NCBI GenBank assembly: GCA_965116935.1
Contig: OZ220737.1
Location: 2,480,001 to 2,544,000 of the forward strand
DNA length: 64,000 bases
Origin: VXYL01 sp965116935
Lineage (GTDB): Bacteria; Pseudomonadota; Gammaproteobacteria; Pseudomonadales; Azotimanducaceae
Direction of reading: 5' to 3'
Below, one piece after another: positions 26,007 to 34,799 of this stretch. Position numbers and translations under genes: made by a program. Each line of letters opens with the position of its first letter. Within the stretch, counting starts at the first letter, position 1. The notes beneath the pieces are model-generated. The model saw only the letters and a program-made list of their open reading frames with translations, did no database searches and had not been told where the DNA came from.

Positions 26007-26627
26007 TTAGGCCAGCTCGTCCGCCGAGCGGATAATCGTCCCGACGAGGCCATACTCCTGCGACTCCTCCGCGCTCATCCAGTAGTCGCGGTCGGTGTCC
26101 TTGCTCACCCGCTCCAGGGGCTGCCCCGTTTGCTCGGCGATGATGGCGTTGATGCGCTCGCGGGTCTTGAGGATTTCGCGAGCATGAATCTCGATGTCCG
26201 AGGCATCGCCGCCGAAGCCCCCGGCTGGCTGGTGGATGAGAAACCGCGTGTTCGGCAGCGCGTAGCGGTTCTCCCGCTCTGTGGCGAGGTAAATATGCGT
26301 GGCGATGCTGCCGACCCAGCCCGTGCCGACGATGCGCACCGTGGGCTTTACGAAGCGGATCATGTCGAAGATGGTGTCGCCGGACTCCACGTGTCCGCCG
26401 GGGGAGCCGATGTAGAGGGTGATGGGGTCGTCGCCCTCGAACGACAGCGCCAGCAGCCGCTCGGCGGTGCGCCGCGCCATGTCCTTGTCGATCTCGCCGA
26501 AAATCGTGAGCGTGCGGTTCTTCAGAAGCGTGTTGTCCACCACCGCAAACTGCCGCGCTTTTTCGGCATCGCCCTCGTCGCCTTCCTTCCCGCGTGCGTT
26601 GAAGCCGCCCTTGCCAGTGCCGCCCAT
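26007..26627 (-). CDS. ClpP-like serine protease subunit
   Basis: A 206-residue ClpP/crotonase-fold protein. SerHisAsp residues can be placed: Ser in GTGWVGSIATHIYLA, His in FLIHQPAGG and Asp in VSKDTDRDYWMSAEE. The block ITLYIGSPGGHVESGDTIFD matches ClpP. It differs from canonical ClpP in its N-terminus and in GWVGS replacing the usual GQAAS, and no clpX or tig gene is nearby, so it is probably a secondary, stand-alone ClpP-type peptidase. The ATG at 26627 is preceded by AGGA; an ATG 33 bases upstream is possible. Confidence 0.85.
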   Translation of the reverse strand: MGGTGKGGFNARGKEGDEGDAEKARQFAVVDNTLLKNRTLTIFGEIDKDMARRTAERLLALSFEGDDPITLYIGSPGGHVESGDTIFDMIRFVKPTVRIVGTGWVGSIATHIYLATERENRYALPNTRFLIHQPAGGFGGDASDIEIHAREILKTRERINAIIAEQTGQPLERVSKDTDRDYWMSAEESQEYGLVGTIIRSADELA

Positions 26628-26713
26628 GCGTGTCCTCGAGACCAACAAAGCGCGCATCTTACTTCGGACATGGGGAATAATCGCGCCCTTTGAAGCTTGA
26701 CGAGAGGCGCACG

Positions 26714-27652
26714 ATGCCGCTGCACCCGGAATACGAGGCCATGCTGGCGCAGATGGCCGAGGTGGAGGGACCTGCCTTGGTCGACATGCCGGTGGAAGCC
26801 GGACGCGAGATGTACCGAACGATGCAGCCGGAGGCGCCGGACGTTGCGGTGGCTGCGGTGACCGACGCCTCCGCGAACGGCGTGCCGGTGCGCATCTACA
26901 CCCCAAACGGCCAGGGCCCATTCCCGCTCGTGATGATGTTCCACGGCGGTGGCTGGGTGATCGGCGACCTCGTCACCGCCGACGGCCAAAGCCGGGAAGT
27001 GTGCAAGGGCGCCGGCGTGACGGTGGTGTCGGTGGACTACCGGCTGGCACCGGAACACCGCTTCCCGGCGGCGGCGGACGATTGCTATGCCGCCACCGTT
27101 TGGGCAGTGCAGAACGCGGACCACATCGGTGCCGACGCCAGCCGCCTTGCCGTGGCCGGAGACAGCGCGGGGGGCAATCTGGCCGCGGTGGTGTCGCAGA
27201 TGGCGCGGGACAAGCGCCGCGCTGGTGATGGCGACGCCCCCGACATCCGCTTCCAGCTACTCGTCTATCCCGTCACCGACGGCGTGAACTTCAACACCGC
27301 CTCGTACCACGACAACGGCGAAGGCTACATGCTGACGGCGGACTCCATGCATTGGTTCTGGGACCACTACGCGCCGGAATCTGGCGAGCGCAGCAACCCC
27401 TACGCCTCACCGCTGCTCGCGGACGACCTCGGCGACTTGCCGGAAGCCTTGGTGATGACCGCCGAGTACGACCCGCTGCGGGACGAGGGCGAAGCGTACG
27501 CAACGGCCCTAGCCAACGCCGGCGTCACCGCCCGCTGCCAACGCTACGGCGGCATGATCCACGGCTTCTTCGGCCAAAGCCGCGTCGTCGGCGCCGCCCG
27601 GGCACCGATGGACGACGCTTGCAAGGCATTGAGGGAGGCGCTGAACTCGTAG
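26714..27652 (+). CDS. Alpha/beta hydrolase of the hormone-sensitive lipase family
   Basis: A 312-residue esterase of the HSL (family IV) group: oxyanion-hole motif FHGGGWVIGD, nucleophile elbow GDSAGGNLAA, acid in TAEYDPLRDEG and His in GGMIHGFFG. It should hydrolyse short-chain esters or lactones, and could act on esters made by the Baeyer-Villiger monooxygenase at 17 kb, though this is speculation from co-location. The ATG at 26714 has GAGAGG about 6 bases upstream and is divergent from the ClpP-like gene. Confidence 0.9.
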   Translation: MPLHPEYEAMLAQMAEVEGPALVDMPVEAGREMYRTMQPEAPDVAVAAVTDASANGVPVRIYTPNGQGPFPLVMMFHGGGWVIGDLVTADGQSREVCKGAGVTVVSVDYRLAPEHRFPAAADDCYAATVWAVQNADHIGADASRLAVAGDSAGGNLAAVVSQMARDKRRAGDGDAPDIRFQLLVYPVTDGVNFNTASYHDNGEGYMLTADSMHWFWDHYAPESGERSNPYASPLLADDLGDLPEALVMTAEYDPLRDEGEAYATALANAGVTARCQRYGGMIHGFFGQSRVVGAARAPMDDACKALREALNS

Positions 27653-27728
27653 ACCCTTCATGTTCTTGTGGCATGGAGGCTGGGACGGAACTTTGGACTT
27701 CGGAGACGAGAGACTCCGAAAAGACGAG

Positions 27729-28580
27729 TCAGGCGGCTTGGGTGATGATCCGCATCGCCGCGTCCTCGGACGAGGCTACACGCGAGACGTTAACGGATCG
27801 GCGCCGTCCTTCGAACGCGAGTTCGTCGAGTGCGCTTCGCGTCTGCGCGCTGTCCTCCGTCACACCTGTGAGTAGTTCAAGGTGCGACGGCTTGAATAGC
27901 AGGCCCGTCGCGTCCGCCACAAGGCTGAGGCTCCATAGGTGTGCACGCGCTTCTCGGAGAGAGGTGGTCATCCGACTCGCGTTCAGGACAACGACATTGG
28001 CTGCCAAGCGAGCGCCATAGTACGTGAACCGTATCGCGTGTTCGGTGGTGTGCAGCACAACCTCAGCGTCAAGGGAGTTCGCAAGTTGGGGGCTCCGCTC
28101 CTTCACCACCTTTACAACGCGCCTCACCGACATTGGTGGTTCGGCGTCAATTTCGTTGCCACTGTCGAAGCCAGGGACGTTGGCGAGGCTAAACTGCTCC
28201 GCCCGCGAAAATACGTCGCTGAACCGCGACACGTACGCAGCACGAGACTCAGCAAGATATACGCCTTGGAGCGGGCTCCTCCAAGAGCGAAGCTCAGGAA
28301 CCCCTTGCCCGGCTTGCGTGGGTCCGTTGACCTCCAAGTAACGCCCGAGGCTGGCTAGGGCCGTGTCCGCGACCGCACCCAAGGAAGGCGAAGCCCAGCC
28401 GAAGAGGGTACGTAAGCGCCGACGATCAACCAGCCGCCGACACGCAGTTTCTCCCGTTTCTGAAACGGCCGCGATGGCGGCCACGAAGCGCTCGGGTCCT
28501 CCGGGCACGGGTTCTATAACCAAGGGTGCCCACGTTACGTTGACACCGTTTGGCGTGGCGGTTGGGAATCCGTCAATCAT
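27729..28580 (-). CDS. Unknown protein coupled to a HipA-like kinase
   Basis: A 283-residue protein that I do not recognise. It starts at an ATGA overlap with the stop of the HipA-like gene, so the two are translationally coupled. No signal peptide or membrane segment is seen. The N-terminal region contains WAPLVIEPVPGGPERFVAAIAAVSETGE, reminiscent in layout of the DUF3037-type partners found next to short HipA-like kinases; the C-terminal half is an alpha/beta sequence with a Val/Arg-rich stretch VRRVVKVVKERSP. A role as partner, target or antitoxin of the kinase is inferred only from context. Confidence 0.6.
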   Translation of the reverse strand: MIDGFPTATPNGVNVTWAPLVIEPVPGGPERFVAAIAAVSETGETACRRLVDRRRLRTLFGWASPSLGAVADTALASLGRYLEVNGPTQAGQGVPELRSWRSPLQGVYLAESRAAYVSRFSDVFSRAEQFSLANVPGFDSGNEIDAEPPMSVRRVVKVVKERSPQLANSLDAEVVLHTTEHAIRFTYYGARLAANVVVLNASRMTTSLREARAHLWSLSLVADATGLLFKPSHLELLTGVTEDSAQTRSALDELAFEGRRRSVNVSRVASSEDAAMRIITQAA

Positions 28581-29363
28581 TGGTTGGCTCCCCGTTGGCG
28601 GGCCAGAGGCAATTCCGGTTGACCGGCACCGAGCGACGTCACGATCAGCTCGTCCAAGAGTGGAAGGCGGTCCGACAGGAACCGACAGCACTCCCGCAGC
28701 ATCCCACCAGAGTCCCAATGCCCTGAGAGAGACGCCAACTCTATCCGATCCATGTCCACACCCTGCAATACGTCGGCCGCCTCTTGGACGCGACGTGTCG
28801 CTGCGCGCAGTTCATCATGGCTAACGTCCGCGAATGCGAGTCTGGCAAGCAAGTTGGGCACAGACCCATCGACTTCCATTCCACTTGGGATGGCTTCGCC
28901 GTGATCGATAAGCACAAAGTCGCCGGCCCCGCGATGGAGGAGGTTCCGCACCGTCCGGTCCTGGTTGGCGATCCACGTATCGAACGCAATGGCGAGCGCC
29001 AAATGCTGCCACCGCCGCGCCACCTGGTCGCGCACTTCTGAATCATCGTGCGTGACCCGCAACATGCGCTGGTCTGGGGTAAAGGCAGTTCCGAACGCGA
29101 ACCGTTCGTTCGTGTCGAATTGGCCTTCCTCCAGCAATACGACCCCTGGTCGAAGACTAGGGAAGCCCTACCTCTTGGGCGATGAGTGCGCAGAGGACTT
29201 CGCGGACGATCTCATGCTTCGGAACCAACTTGACGACCGCGTCGATTAGTTGGTCTTCTACTTGCACGGTGCACTCGTACACGCTAGCTGCCGTTGGTTG
29301 CGGGCGCGATTTCGCGGGTACTGTCATCAGACGCGTGGACTGGAGCATGGCATGAAGTGTCAC
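28577..29363 (-). pseudogene. HipA-like kinase split by a +1 frameshift
   Basis: Two adjoining frames make one short HipA-like kinase. The upstream frame ends AQEVGLP then TAG at 29157; the downstream frame continues SLRPGVVLLEEGQFDTN without loss of sequence. The junction reads CTT CCC TAG T, so a one-base skip restores the frame. The C-terminal part has the catalytic loop WIANQDRTVRN and metal-binding LIDHGEAI of the HipA_2-type kinases, which lack the HipA N-terminal subdomain. It may be a pseudogene by single-base insertion, an assembly error, or a programmed +1 shift at CCC-TAG. The start is uncertain (GTG at 29363 or ATG at 29327). Confidence 0.7.
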
Positions 29364-29563
29364 GTGTCAAAACGGTGGCATCAAGTAACCGGCGCTAAGA
29401 GCGTCGGACGGCAGGCGGTGCGCCCGTCGCGACCGTCGCTGTCGTGCCCTGCTACGACTCGCCAAGCGTCATGTCTGAGCACCACCGCGCCCGGCAACAC
29501 GCCCCTATGCGACATGCCGTGCTCCATTGGTGCCATCCCTAGGCTGGCATAGACTAACGCTGC

Positions 29564-29971
29564 CTAGTCCACCCGCGCCTTCGCAGTCCCCATTGCCACC
29601 TGCACGCCCTTCTGGTTTACCGTGGCGACGGTGAGTTCGACGATGCCGTCCTCAACGCCGACTACCGTCGCGGTGGCGTCCAGGGTGTCGCCGGGGAACA
29701 CCTGATTGGTGAAGCGGACGCCGAACTCGGTGAGGCGGCCGTCGCCGACGTAGTTCGTGAGCATCTTGCCGGTGAGGCCCATGGTGAGCATGCCGTGGGC
29801 GAAGACCGACGGATAGCCGGCCACTTCGGTTGTGAACACCTCGTCGGTGTGCACCGGGTTGTAGTCGCCGGAGGCGCCGGCGTACATGACGATCTGGGTG
29901 CGCTTGAGGTCTTCGACCAGGCGTTCGGTGTAGGTGTCGCCGGCGTTCAGTTCGCTTGCGTTCAATGCCAT
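29564..29971 (-). CDS. MaoC-like hydratase
   Basis: A 135-residue hot-dog fold protein with the hydratase-2 motif YAGASGDYNPVHTDE followed by VFAHGMLTMG. Such proteins hydrate enoyl-CoA in an (R)-specific way or work as one half of a dehydratase. It lies 26 bases downstream of a FAS1-type MaoC N-terminal domain protein; the two probably form a heteromer as in HadAB-type dehydratases. An enoyl-CoA hydratase gene follows upstream at 31 kb. Confidence 0.88.
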   Translation of the reverse strand: MALNASELNAGDTYTERLVEDLKRTQIVMYAGASGDYNPVHTDEVFTTEVAGYPSVFAHGMLTMGLTGKMLTNYVGDGRLTEFGVRFTNQVFPGDTLDATATVVGVEDGIVELTVATVNQKGVQVAMGTAKARVD

Positions 29972-29997
29972 TTCGATTTCTCCTTGCTGGGCCTGAC

Positions 29998-30498
29998 TCA
30001 GCCCTGATCTACCGGGCGCTCGGTTCGCACGCCCACGCCCGTTGCGGTGATGACCAGTTCGCCGTTCTGGTCGCGGTATTCGGTGACGGACTCGCTGAAC
30101 GTGAGCTTGCCGGCGCGGCGGCTCTCGCGCTCCCAGGTGTTTCCGGGCTTGTTGGTGGCGGTGAGCACGTCGCCTGGCCGGATGTGGCGGTGATAGACGA
30201 AGCGCTGCTCGGCGTGCAAACCGCCGCCGCCACCTCCGCCGCCGCCGCCCTCGCGGGGCTTGGCGCCGGTGGGCTTGCCGCCGGAGCCGAACCAGCCCTC
30301 GCCGTCGATGGGCGGGCGCAGGCTGTAGTCGGGATCGAACTGGGCGCTCGCTTGGGCAAAGGTGGGCGGCGCGATGATGCTGCCGGGCTCGGTGCCCTCG
30401 GCATAGTCCTCGTCGTGATAGATCCGATTCGCATCGCCAACGGCGCGGGCGAACATCATGATGTGGCTCGCCTCCACCTTAAACTTCTCAACTGCCAT
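29998..30498 (-). CDS. FAS1-like / MaoC N-terminal dehydratase subunit with poly-Gly insert
   Basis: A 166-residue hot-dog protein of the MaoC N-terminal (FAS1-like dehydratase) type: FKVEASHIMMFARAVGDANRIYHDEDYA and IIAPPTFAQASAQFD near the start, RFVYHRHIRPGDVLTATNK in the centre. It should pair with the downstream MaoC protein to form a dehydratase acting on acyl-CoA or acyl-ACP. Between the halves is a run of about ten glycines encoded by a CCGCCG-type simple repeat at 30219-30250, a likely flexible loop prone to slippage. Confidence 0.85.
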   Translation of the reverse strand: MAVEKFKVEASHIMMFARAVGDANRIYHDEDYAEGTEPGSIIAPPTFAQASAQFDPDYSLRPPIDGEGWFGSGGKPTGAKPREGGGGGGGGGGLHAEQRFVYHRHIRPGDVLTATNKPGNTWERESRRAGKLTFSESVTEYRDQNGELVITATGVGVRTERPVDQG

Positions 30499-31038
30499 TT
30501 GTCCCCCTCAAGAAGGTGCCTGATCGTGGTTGCTGCTTTCCCCTCGACCGGTGCCGAGGCGAAGGCGTGCAAACCTACCAGACATGCGCTGCCATGTCGT
30601 GGGCCGAATGTGGATTGGCACCATATCGAGCGGCCCCTCGCAGTTGCAGGGGCGACGCGCCCGTTAGGACGGCAGAGCGCATTAGCGAGCCCTCCTCGAA
30701 CAACACCCGCCGGCAAACACCGAAGCAACAGGCCCCTGCCATGCGAGGGCCTCTGGAGGGAGCAACAGGCCCCTGCCATGCGAGGGCCTCTGGAGGGAGG
30801 GCGTCCCCGCCCTCCAAGCGTGCCGAAGGCGCGCACGCAGCGGAGCCGGCCAACGCCACCGCAAGCGAGCGTTCCAGACACAGCCAACAAAGCGCCAGCC
30901 CCGAACAATGCCGCCAACAAACCAGCCTCTGTTCCTTGACGTGCCTGCGGCACGATGGAGGGCGAGACGCCCTCCCTCCAGAGGCCCGTGGCAAACGCGT
31001 TCTACGGCGCAAGCTCCTAGACTAGACTAGACTAAGAC
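30499..31038. repeat. Family B repeat cluster with a short tandem duplication
   Basis: No gene is supported. At about 30690-30930 lies a long family B copy nearly identical to that at 25.2 kb, but with a ~45-base segment containing CAACAGGCCCCTGCCATGCG duplicated in tandem (near 30727 and 30764). A second palindromic part, CGATGGAGGGCGAGACGCCC, lies near 30954. At 31018 there is a CTAGA run (AGACTAGACTAGACTAAG), a 6-7 base microsatellite just before the enoyl-CoA hydratase stop. Confidence 0.7.
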
Positions 31039-31815
31039 TTAACGCCCCTTGAACTCCGGTTTGCGCTTTTCCAGGAAGGCGGTGATGCCCTCGCGGCTGT
31101 CCTCGGTTTGCACCAGGGCGCCTTGGGCGTATTTCTCGAACATCAAGGCTCCGGCCAGGCCCGCTTCCATGCCGAAGTGGACCATCGCCTTCATGGTGCG
31201 CGGCACGAAGGGGGCGAAGCTCGCGAGGTGTTCTGCCATGCGGCGGGCTTCCGGCAATAGCTCCTCCCGTTCCACCAGCCGCGTCACCAGGCCAATGGAG
31301 AGCGCTCGTTCGGCGTCGATGGGCTCGCCCATCAGCATCATCTCCATGCCCCAGCCGCGGCCGACGATGCGTGGCAGGCGCGCCGTGGCGCCGCCGCCGG
31401 GGATGATGCCGAGCTTGCCCTCGGGCGTCGCGAAGCGTGAGCTAGGCGTCGCGATCCTGAGATCGCAGCCGAGCGCCACCTCCAGCCCGCCGCCCATGCA
31501 GATGCCGTCGATGGCGGCGATGGTGGGCTTGGGCAGGCGTTCGAGCTGGTCCGCGAGGCCCTGGACGATGGGCTCCAATGCCTTCTTGAAGTCGCGGTGC
31601 AGCACTTCGCTGAGGTCGGAGCCGGAAGCGAAGGCGCGACCGCCGGCACCGGTGATGGTGACCACGCGCACGGCGTCGTCGTCGCCAGCGTGAGCGACCG
31701 AGTGCTGCAACTCGGCAAGCGTGGCGAGGGAGATGGCGTTGTGCTTCTCGGGCCGGTTGATGGTGAGGAGCGCCATCGCGCCCTCGACTTCATAGGTCGT
31801 CTCTTGGTAGTCCAT
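31039..31815 (-). CDS. Enoyl-CoA hydratase/isomerase family protein
   Basis: A 258-residue crotonase-fold protein. The oxyanion-hole segments are GRAFASGSDLSEV and DGICMGGGLEVALGCDLRIA, and GKLGIIPGGGATARLPRIVG holds the second part of the active site; the glutamate usually found before LG is replaced here in this stretch by other residues, so hydratase activity is not certain. It probably acts in fatty-acid or side-chain oxidation together with the MaoC pair and thiolase. Confidence 0.88.
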   Translation of the reverse strand: MDYQETTYEVEGAMALLTINRPEKHNAISLATLAELQHSVAHAGDDDAVRVVTITGAGGRAFASGSDLSEVLHRDFKKALEPIVQGLADQLERLPKPTIAAIDGICMGGGLEVALGCDLRIATPSSRFATPEGKLGIIPGGGATARLPRIVGRGWGMEMMLMGEPIDAERALSIGLVTRLVEREELLPEARRMAEHLASFAPFVPRTMKAMVHFGMEAGLAGALMFEKYAQGALVQTEDSREGITAFLEKRKPEFKGR

Positions 31816-31864
31816 GCTTCCTCGTTGTCGTTGCGCTGGGCGACGGGGGGGGGCCAGTCCGGCA

Positions 31865-32617
31865 TCATGGGTCGTCGCTCTCGTCCTTGCCAGCCAACCT
31901 GTCCACGAAGCGGTCCAGCTTGCCCTTGACTCGCTCCACCACGTTTTCCACGTCGATCCTGTCGATCATCTCCCGCGCCACCGCCTCGTTGGTCTGATCG
32001 GCCAGCCGAGCCACGACCTCGGCCGTGAGTTCGTCGATGCTGACGCCTTCGCTGCCACCGATGCCCTCGACGCGGATGTCCGGCAGTTCCGCCTCCGTGC
32101 TGCCAAGGGGGGAAACCAGTGCGCCGCGCCCACCTTGCACCGACATCCGTTCCACAATCACCCTTAGGTCCGGATCGGCGCCAGCCGCCTCCTTCGACCG
32201 TTGCGTGGAGGCACCCCGGCGGGAACGCTCGACGATGCGGCCGATGTTGGTGAAAGCGCCCTCGGAGTAGCCATCCACCACGGCCGTCACGACCACGTCG
32301 TCGAGTTCGAGCAGCTCCACCACGAGGGCTTCGTCGCCGGTTCGGCCAAGTTCCAGCGTAACCGCCAGTCGCCCCACCGCCAGTGCCGGCGGGCCTTTGA
32401 TTCCGGGCGGATTCGAGACTTCAATGCCGAGCACTTCCACGCGCCGTTCGACGAGTTCGAAGTCGACGTTGTCCACCTCTACGGGCACGCCGAGCTGCTT
32501 CGTTCCGGCGTCCTCGATTGCTTCCTCCAGCGCGAATTCGCCGCGCAGCAAGCCGACCCAGACGATGCCGATCAACGCCCCGACCGAAATCAGGATTGTC
32601 CAAGCCAACCGCCTCAT
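31865..32617 (-). CDS. Membrane-anchored AsmA/DUF748-like protein
   Basis: A 250-residue protein with an N-terminal membrane helix (WTILISVGALIGIVWVGLL) and then a repetitive beta region like the N-terminal part of AsmA/DUF748 proteins (VPVEVDNVDFELVERRVEVLGIEVSNPPG), which build periplasmic lipid-transfer bridges in larger members. The C-terminus is a charged helix (VVERVKGKLDRFVDRLAG). It starts 4 bases after the EnvZ-like kinase stops, so it belongs to the same operon; that link to an envelope-stress or osmolarity regulator suits an envelope role. Confidence 0.6.
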   Translation of the reverse strand: MRRLAWTILISVGALIGIVWVGLLRGEFALEEAIEDAGTKQLGVPVEVDNVDFELVERRVEVLGIEVSNPPGIKGPPALAVGRLAVTLELGRTGDEALVVELLELDDVVVTAVVDGYSEGAFTNIGRIVERSRRGASTQRSKEAAGADPDLRVIVERMSVQGGRGALVSPLGSTEAELPDIRVEGIGGSEGVSIDELTAEVVARLADQTNEAVAREMIDRIDVENVVERVKGKLDRFVDRLAGKDESDDP

Positions 32618-32621
32618 GCCG

Positions 32622-33974
32622 TCACGCTCCCGCGAACGAGCGGGCCAAGCTCACGTTGACATCCGCGCCGCCCCCAGCAGCAACGCCGATGGCAACGCGC
32701 CAGCCGTGCGCATCGCACAGTTGCTTGACGATGGCGAGGCCCAGTCCGCTGCCGCCGGTCGCGGACCGCCGCGCTGCGTCAAGGCGGTAGAACGGCTCGA
32801 ACACCCGCTCGCGTTCCGCCTGCGGGATGCCAGGCCCTACATCCGTCACGTGGACGCACACCTCTTCGCCCCCGTCCACGGTCACCTCCGCACCGCTGCC
32901 GTGTTGGCGCGCATTGTCGATTAGATTCGCGAGCACTCGTTCGAGCGCGCCGGGGGCAATGTACACGCGCTTCGGCACATCGCCGCGCCAGTGCACCACC
33001 AGGTCTTCGTCGATGCCGGCCACCACCGAGCTGATATACGGCTCGAACTCCACCAGCCGCGCCGCCTCGCCAGCGCCGCGCGCAAACCGCAACGCATCGC
33101 CGATCAGCTCGTCCATGGCGGCAAGGTTGCGCTCGAAGCGCTTGACGAGGCGGGCATCCACATCCTCGGGCAACAGCTCGAGCGCAAGACGCATCCGTGC
33201 CAAGGGCGTTCTGAGGTCGTGGGAAATCCCCGCCAGCAGGGTCGTGCGATTCGACAGCAGTGTGGTGACATCCCGCGCCATGGCGTTGAAGCTCGAGGCG
33301 AGGGTCACGAGTTCCGTCGGCCCTTCCTCCGGCAGCGGCTTGAAGCCCTCCGCACCGCGAAACGACCCAGCCGCCTGTGCCATGGCCTCAAGCGGGCCGG
33401 CAAGGCGGCGCACGATCAGCGCCGAGCCGATGAAGACGATGAGCGCGCCGGTGCCGAATATCACGAGGCCCACCACCAGCGGCTGCACGTCGCGTCGTTG
33501 CGAGGAAAAGCCCACCTGCATGATGCGCCCGCCCATGGGAACGCTCGCCCACAGTAGGCCGTCGCTCTCCATCAGCCGCACGACCTCTCCCACGCGTTGC
33601 GACAGCTTGGTCTCGATGAGGTCGTGATAGGCGTTGCCGTCGGCCACGAAGGGCAGGTCGCGCACGTTGGCGCTGATGATGAGGTCGTGATTCTCGAGCA
33701 GCTCGATCTCAAAGTACGGCCGTGCCTCGGGGCTGAGCTCCACCCAAGTCTTGGCGGCAAGCACCACCAGCCCCGCCTCGTCGTCGGCTGAGCGATCGGA
33801 GATGGGCACCACCACGAGCCCCCAAAGCGCCGCCAGCGCGGTAATGGCAATGGCCGAGGCACCCACCGCCAGCACGGCGTTGGTGCGCCCGAGCAGGGAC
33901 GCCGGCCACGCCGCCTGCAATCGGCTCTCGATCAGGCGCCGCAGCTTGCCGACGATTGCCGTCGCCGTTGCCAT
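32622..33974 (-). CDS. envZ: EnvZ-type sensor histidine kinase
   Basis: A 450-residue inner-membrane kinase. Two membrane segments (about residues 29-57 and 175-195) flank a periplasmic sensor of roughly 110 residues. HAMP follows, then the phosphoacceptor box GISHDLRTPLARMRLALELL with the EnvZ-type DLRTPL core, and an ATPase domain with N box NLIDNARQHG, G1 DVGPGIPQ, F box and G2 GGSGLGLAIVKQL. It lies 51 bases downstream of the OmpR-type regulator. The sensor is not closely recognisable as E. coli EnvZ, so the signal may differ. Confidence 0.9.
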   Translation of the reverse strand: MATATAIVGKLRRLIESRLQAAWPASLLGRTNAVLAVGASAIAITALAALWGLVVVPISDRSADDEAGLVVLAAKTWVELSPEARPYFEIELLENHDLIISANVRDLPFVADGNAYHDLIETKLSQRVGEVVRLMESDGLLWASVPMGGRIMQVGFSSQRRDVQPLVVGLVIFGTGALIVFIGSALIVRRLAGPLEAMAQAAGSFRGAEGFKPLPEEGPTELVTLASSFNAMARDVTTLLSNRTTLLAGISHDLRTPLARMRLALELLPEDVDARLVKRFERNLAAMDELIGDALRFARGAGEAARLVEFEPYISSVVAGIDEDLVVHWRGDVPKRVYIAPGALERVLANLIDNARQHGSGAEVTVDGGEEVCVHVTDVGPGIPQAERERVFEPFYRLDAARRSATGGSGLGLAIVKQLCDAHGWRVAIGVAAGGGADVNVSLARSFAGA

Positions 33975-34025
33975 CGTGAGGTCGCCATTGCCAAAGCGCG
34001 AGCCAAGTCCGGCAGCAGCGTTCGG

Positions 34026-34799
34026 TCAGACCGACCCCGGACAGAACATGTAGCCCTTGCCCCAGATCGTCTTGATGAAGACGGGTGTTGCCGGGTCTGG
34101 CTCGATCTTGCTGCGCAGGCGCGTGACGCGCACGTCGATGCTGCGGTCAAACGGCGCGCGCCGGGTGCCGGTGAGGAGGTCGAGGATGCGATCCCTGTCG
34201 AGCACCGTGTTCGGATGCCGCACCAGCACGTCAAGCAGCTCGAACTCGCCGGATGTGAGCGCCACGGTGCGTCCATCCCGCGTCAGCCGGTGGGCACTGA
34301 GATTCAGCTCGAAATCCCCGAACGTGATGGTCTGCGCCTCGCGCCTTGCGCCGCGGCGCAGTACGGCGCGCACCCGGGCCAGGAGTTCGCGTGGGTTGAA
34401 GGGCTTGGCAAGATAGTCGTCGGCGCCGATTTCGAGGCCGACGATGCGATCCACGTCGTCGCCCTGCGCCGAGACGATGATGATCGGCAGGTCGCGGTCG
34501 CGCCGCATGCGACGAGCAATGGAAAGGCCGTCCTCGCCAGGGAGCATGAGATCGAGGATCATCAGGTCCACTTCGTGCGTTTGCAGGGCGGCGTCCATGG
34601 CGACACCGTCTTCCGCCACCAACACTTCGAAGCCCTGGCTCGAAAGGTATTCCTCGGTGAGTTCGAGGAGTTCCGGATCGTCATCCACCACCAGCAACGT
34701 CGCCGGCGGCTTGCCGTGCGGGGCGCCGCCGTCCGCCGTAGCGCCGGCAGCCTTGGCCGCCGGCGGCGAGTCCTTTGAGACGCTCTCGGCCGCAGTCAC
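34026..34799 (-). CDS. ompR: OmpR-type response regulator
   Basis: A 257-residue DNA-binding response regulator. The receiver domain has the acidic pocket LLVVDDDPE, the phosphoacceptor Asp in DLMILDLMLPGEDG, Thr/Ser in IIIVSAQGD and Lys in DDYLAKPFNPREL. The winged-helix domain ends with VTRLRSKIEPDPATPVFIKTIWGKGYMF, close to OmpR. The 35-residue Ala/Gly-rich N-terminal extension is unusual. Its start overlaps the preceding secreted-protein gene by 4 bases. It is expected to regulate porins or other envelope genes with the downstream kinase. Confidence 0.93.
   Translation of the reverse strand: MTAAESVSKDSPPAAKAAGATADGGAPHGKPPATLLVVDDDPELLELTEEYLSSQGFEVLVAEDGVAMDAALQTHEVDLMILDLMLPGEDGLSIARRMRRDRDLPIIIVSAQGDDVDRIVGLEIGADDYLAKPFNPRELLARVRAVLRRGARREAQTITFGDFELNLSAHRLTRDGRTVALTSGEFELLDVLVRHPNTVLDRDRILDLLTGTRRAPFDRSIDVRVTRLRSKIEPDPATPVFIKTIWGKGYMFCPGSV

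Noticed and set aside
29364..29563. Gene or RNA between the HipA-like kinase and the MaoC gene
   Set aside because: No conserved frame, ribosome site or convincing stem-loop was found.
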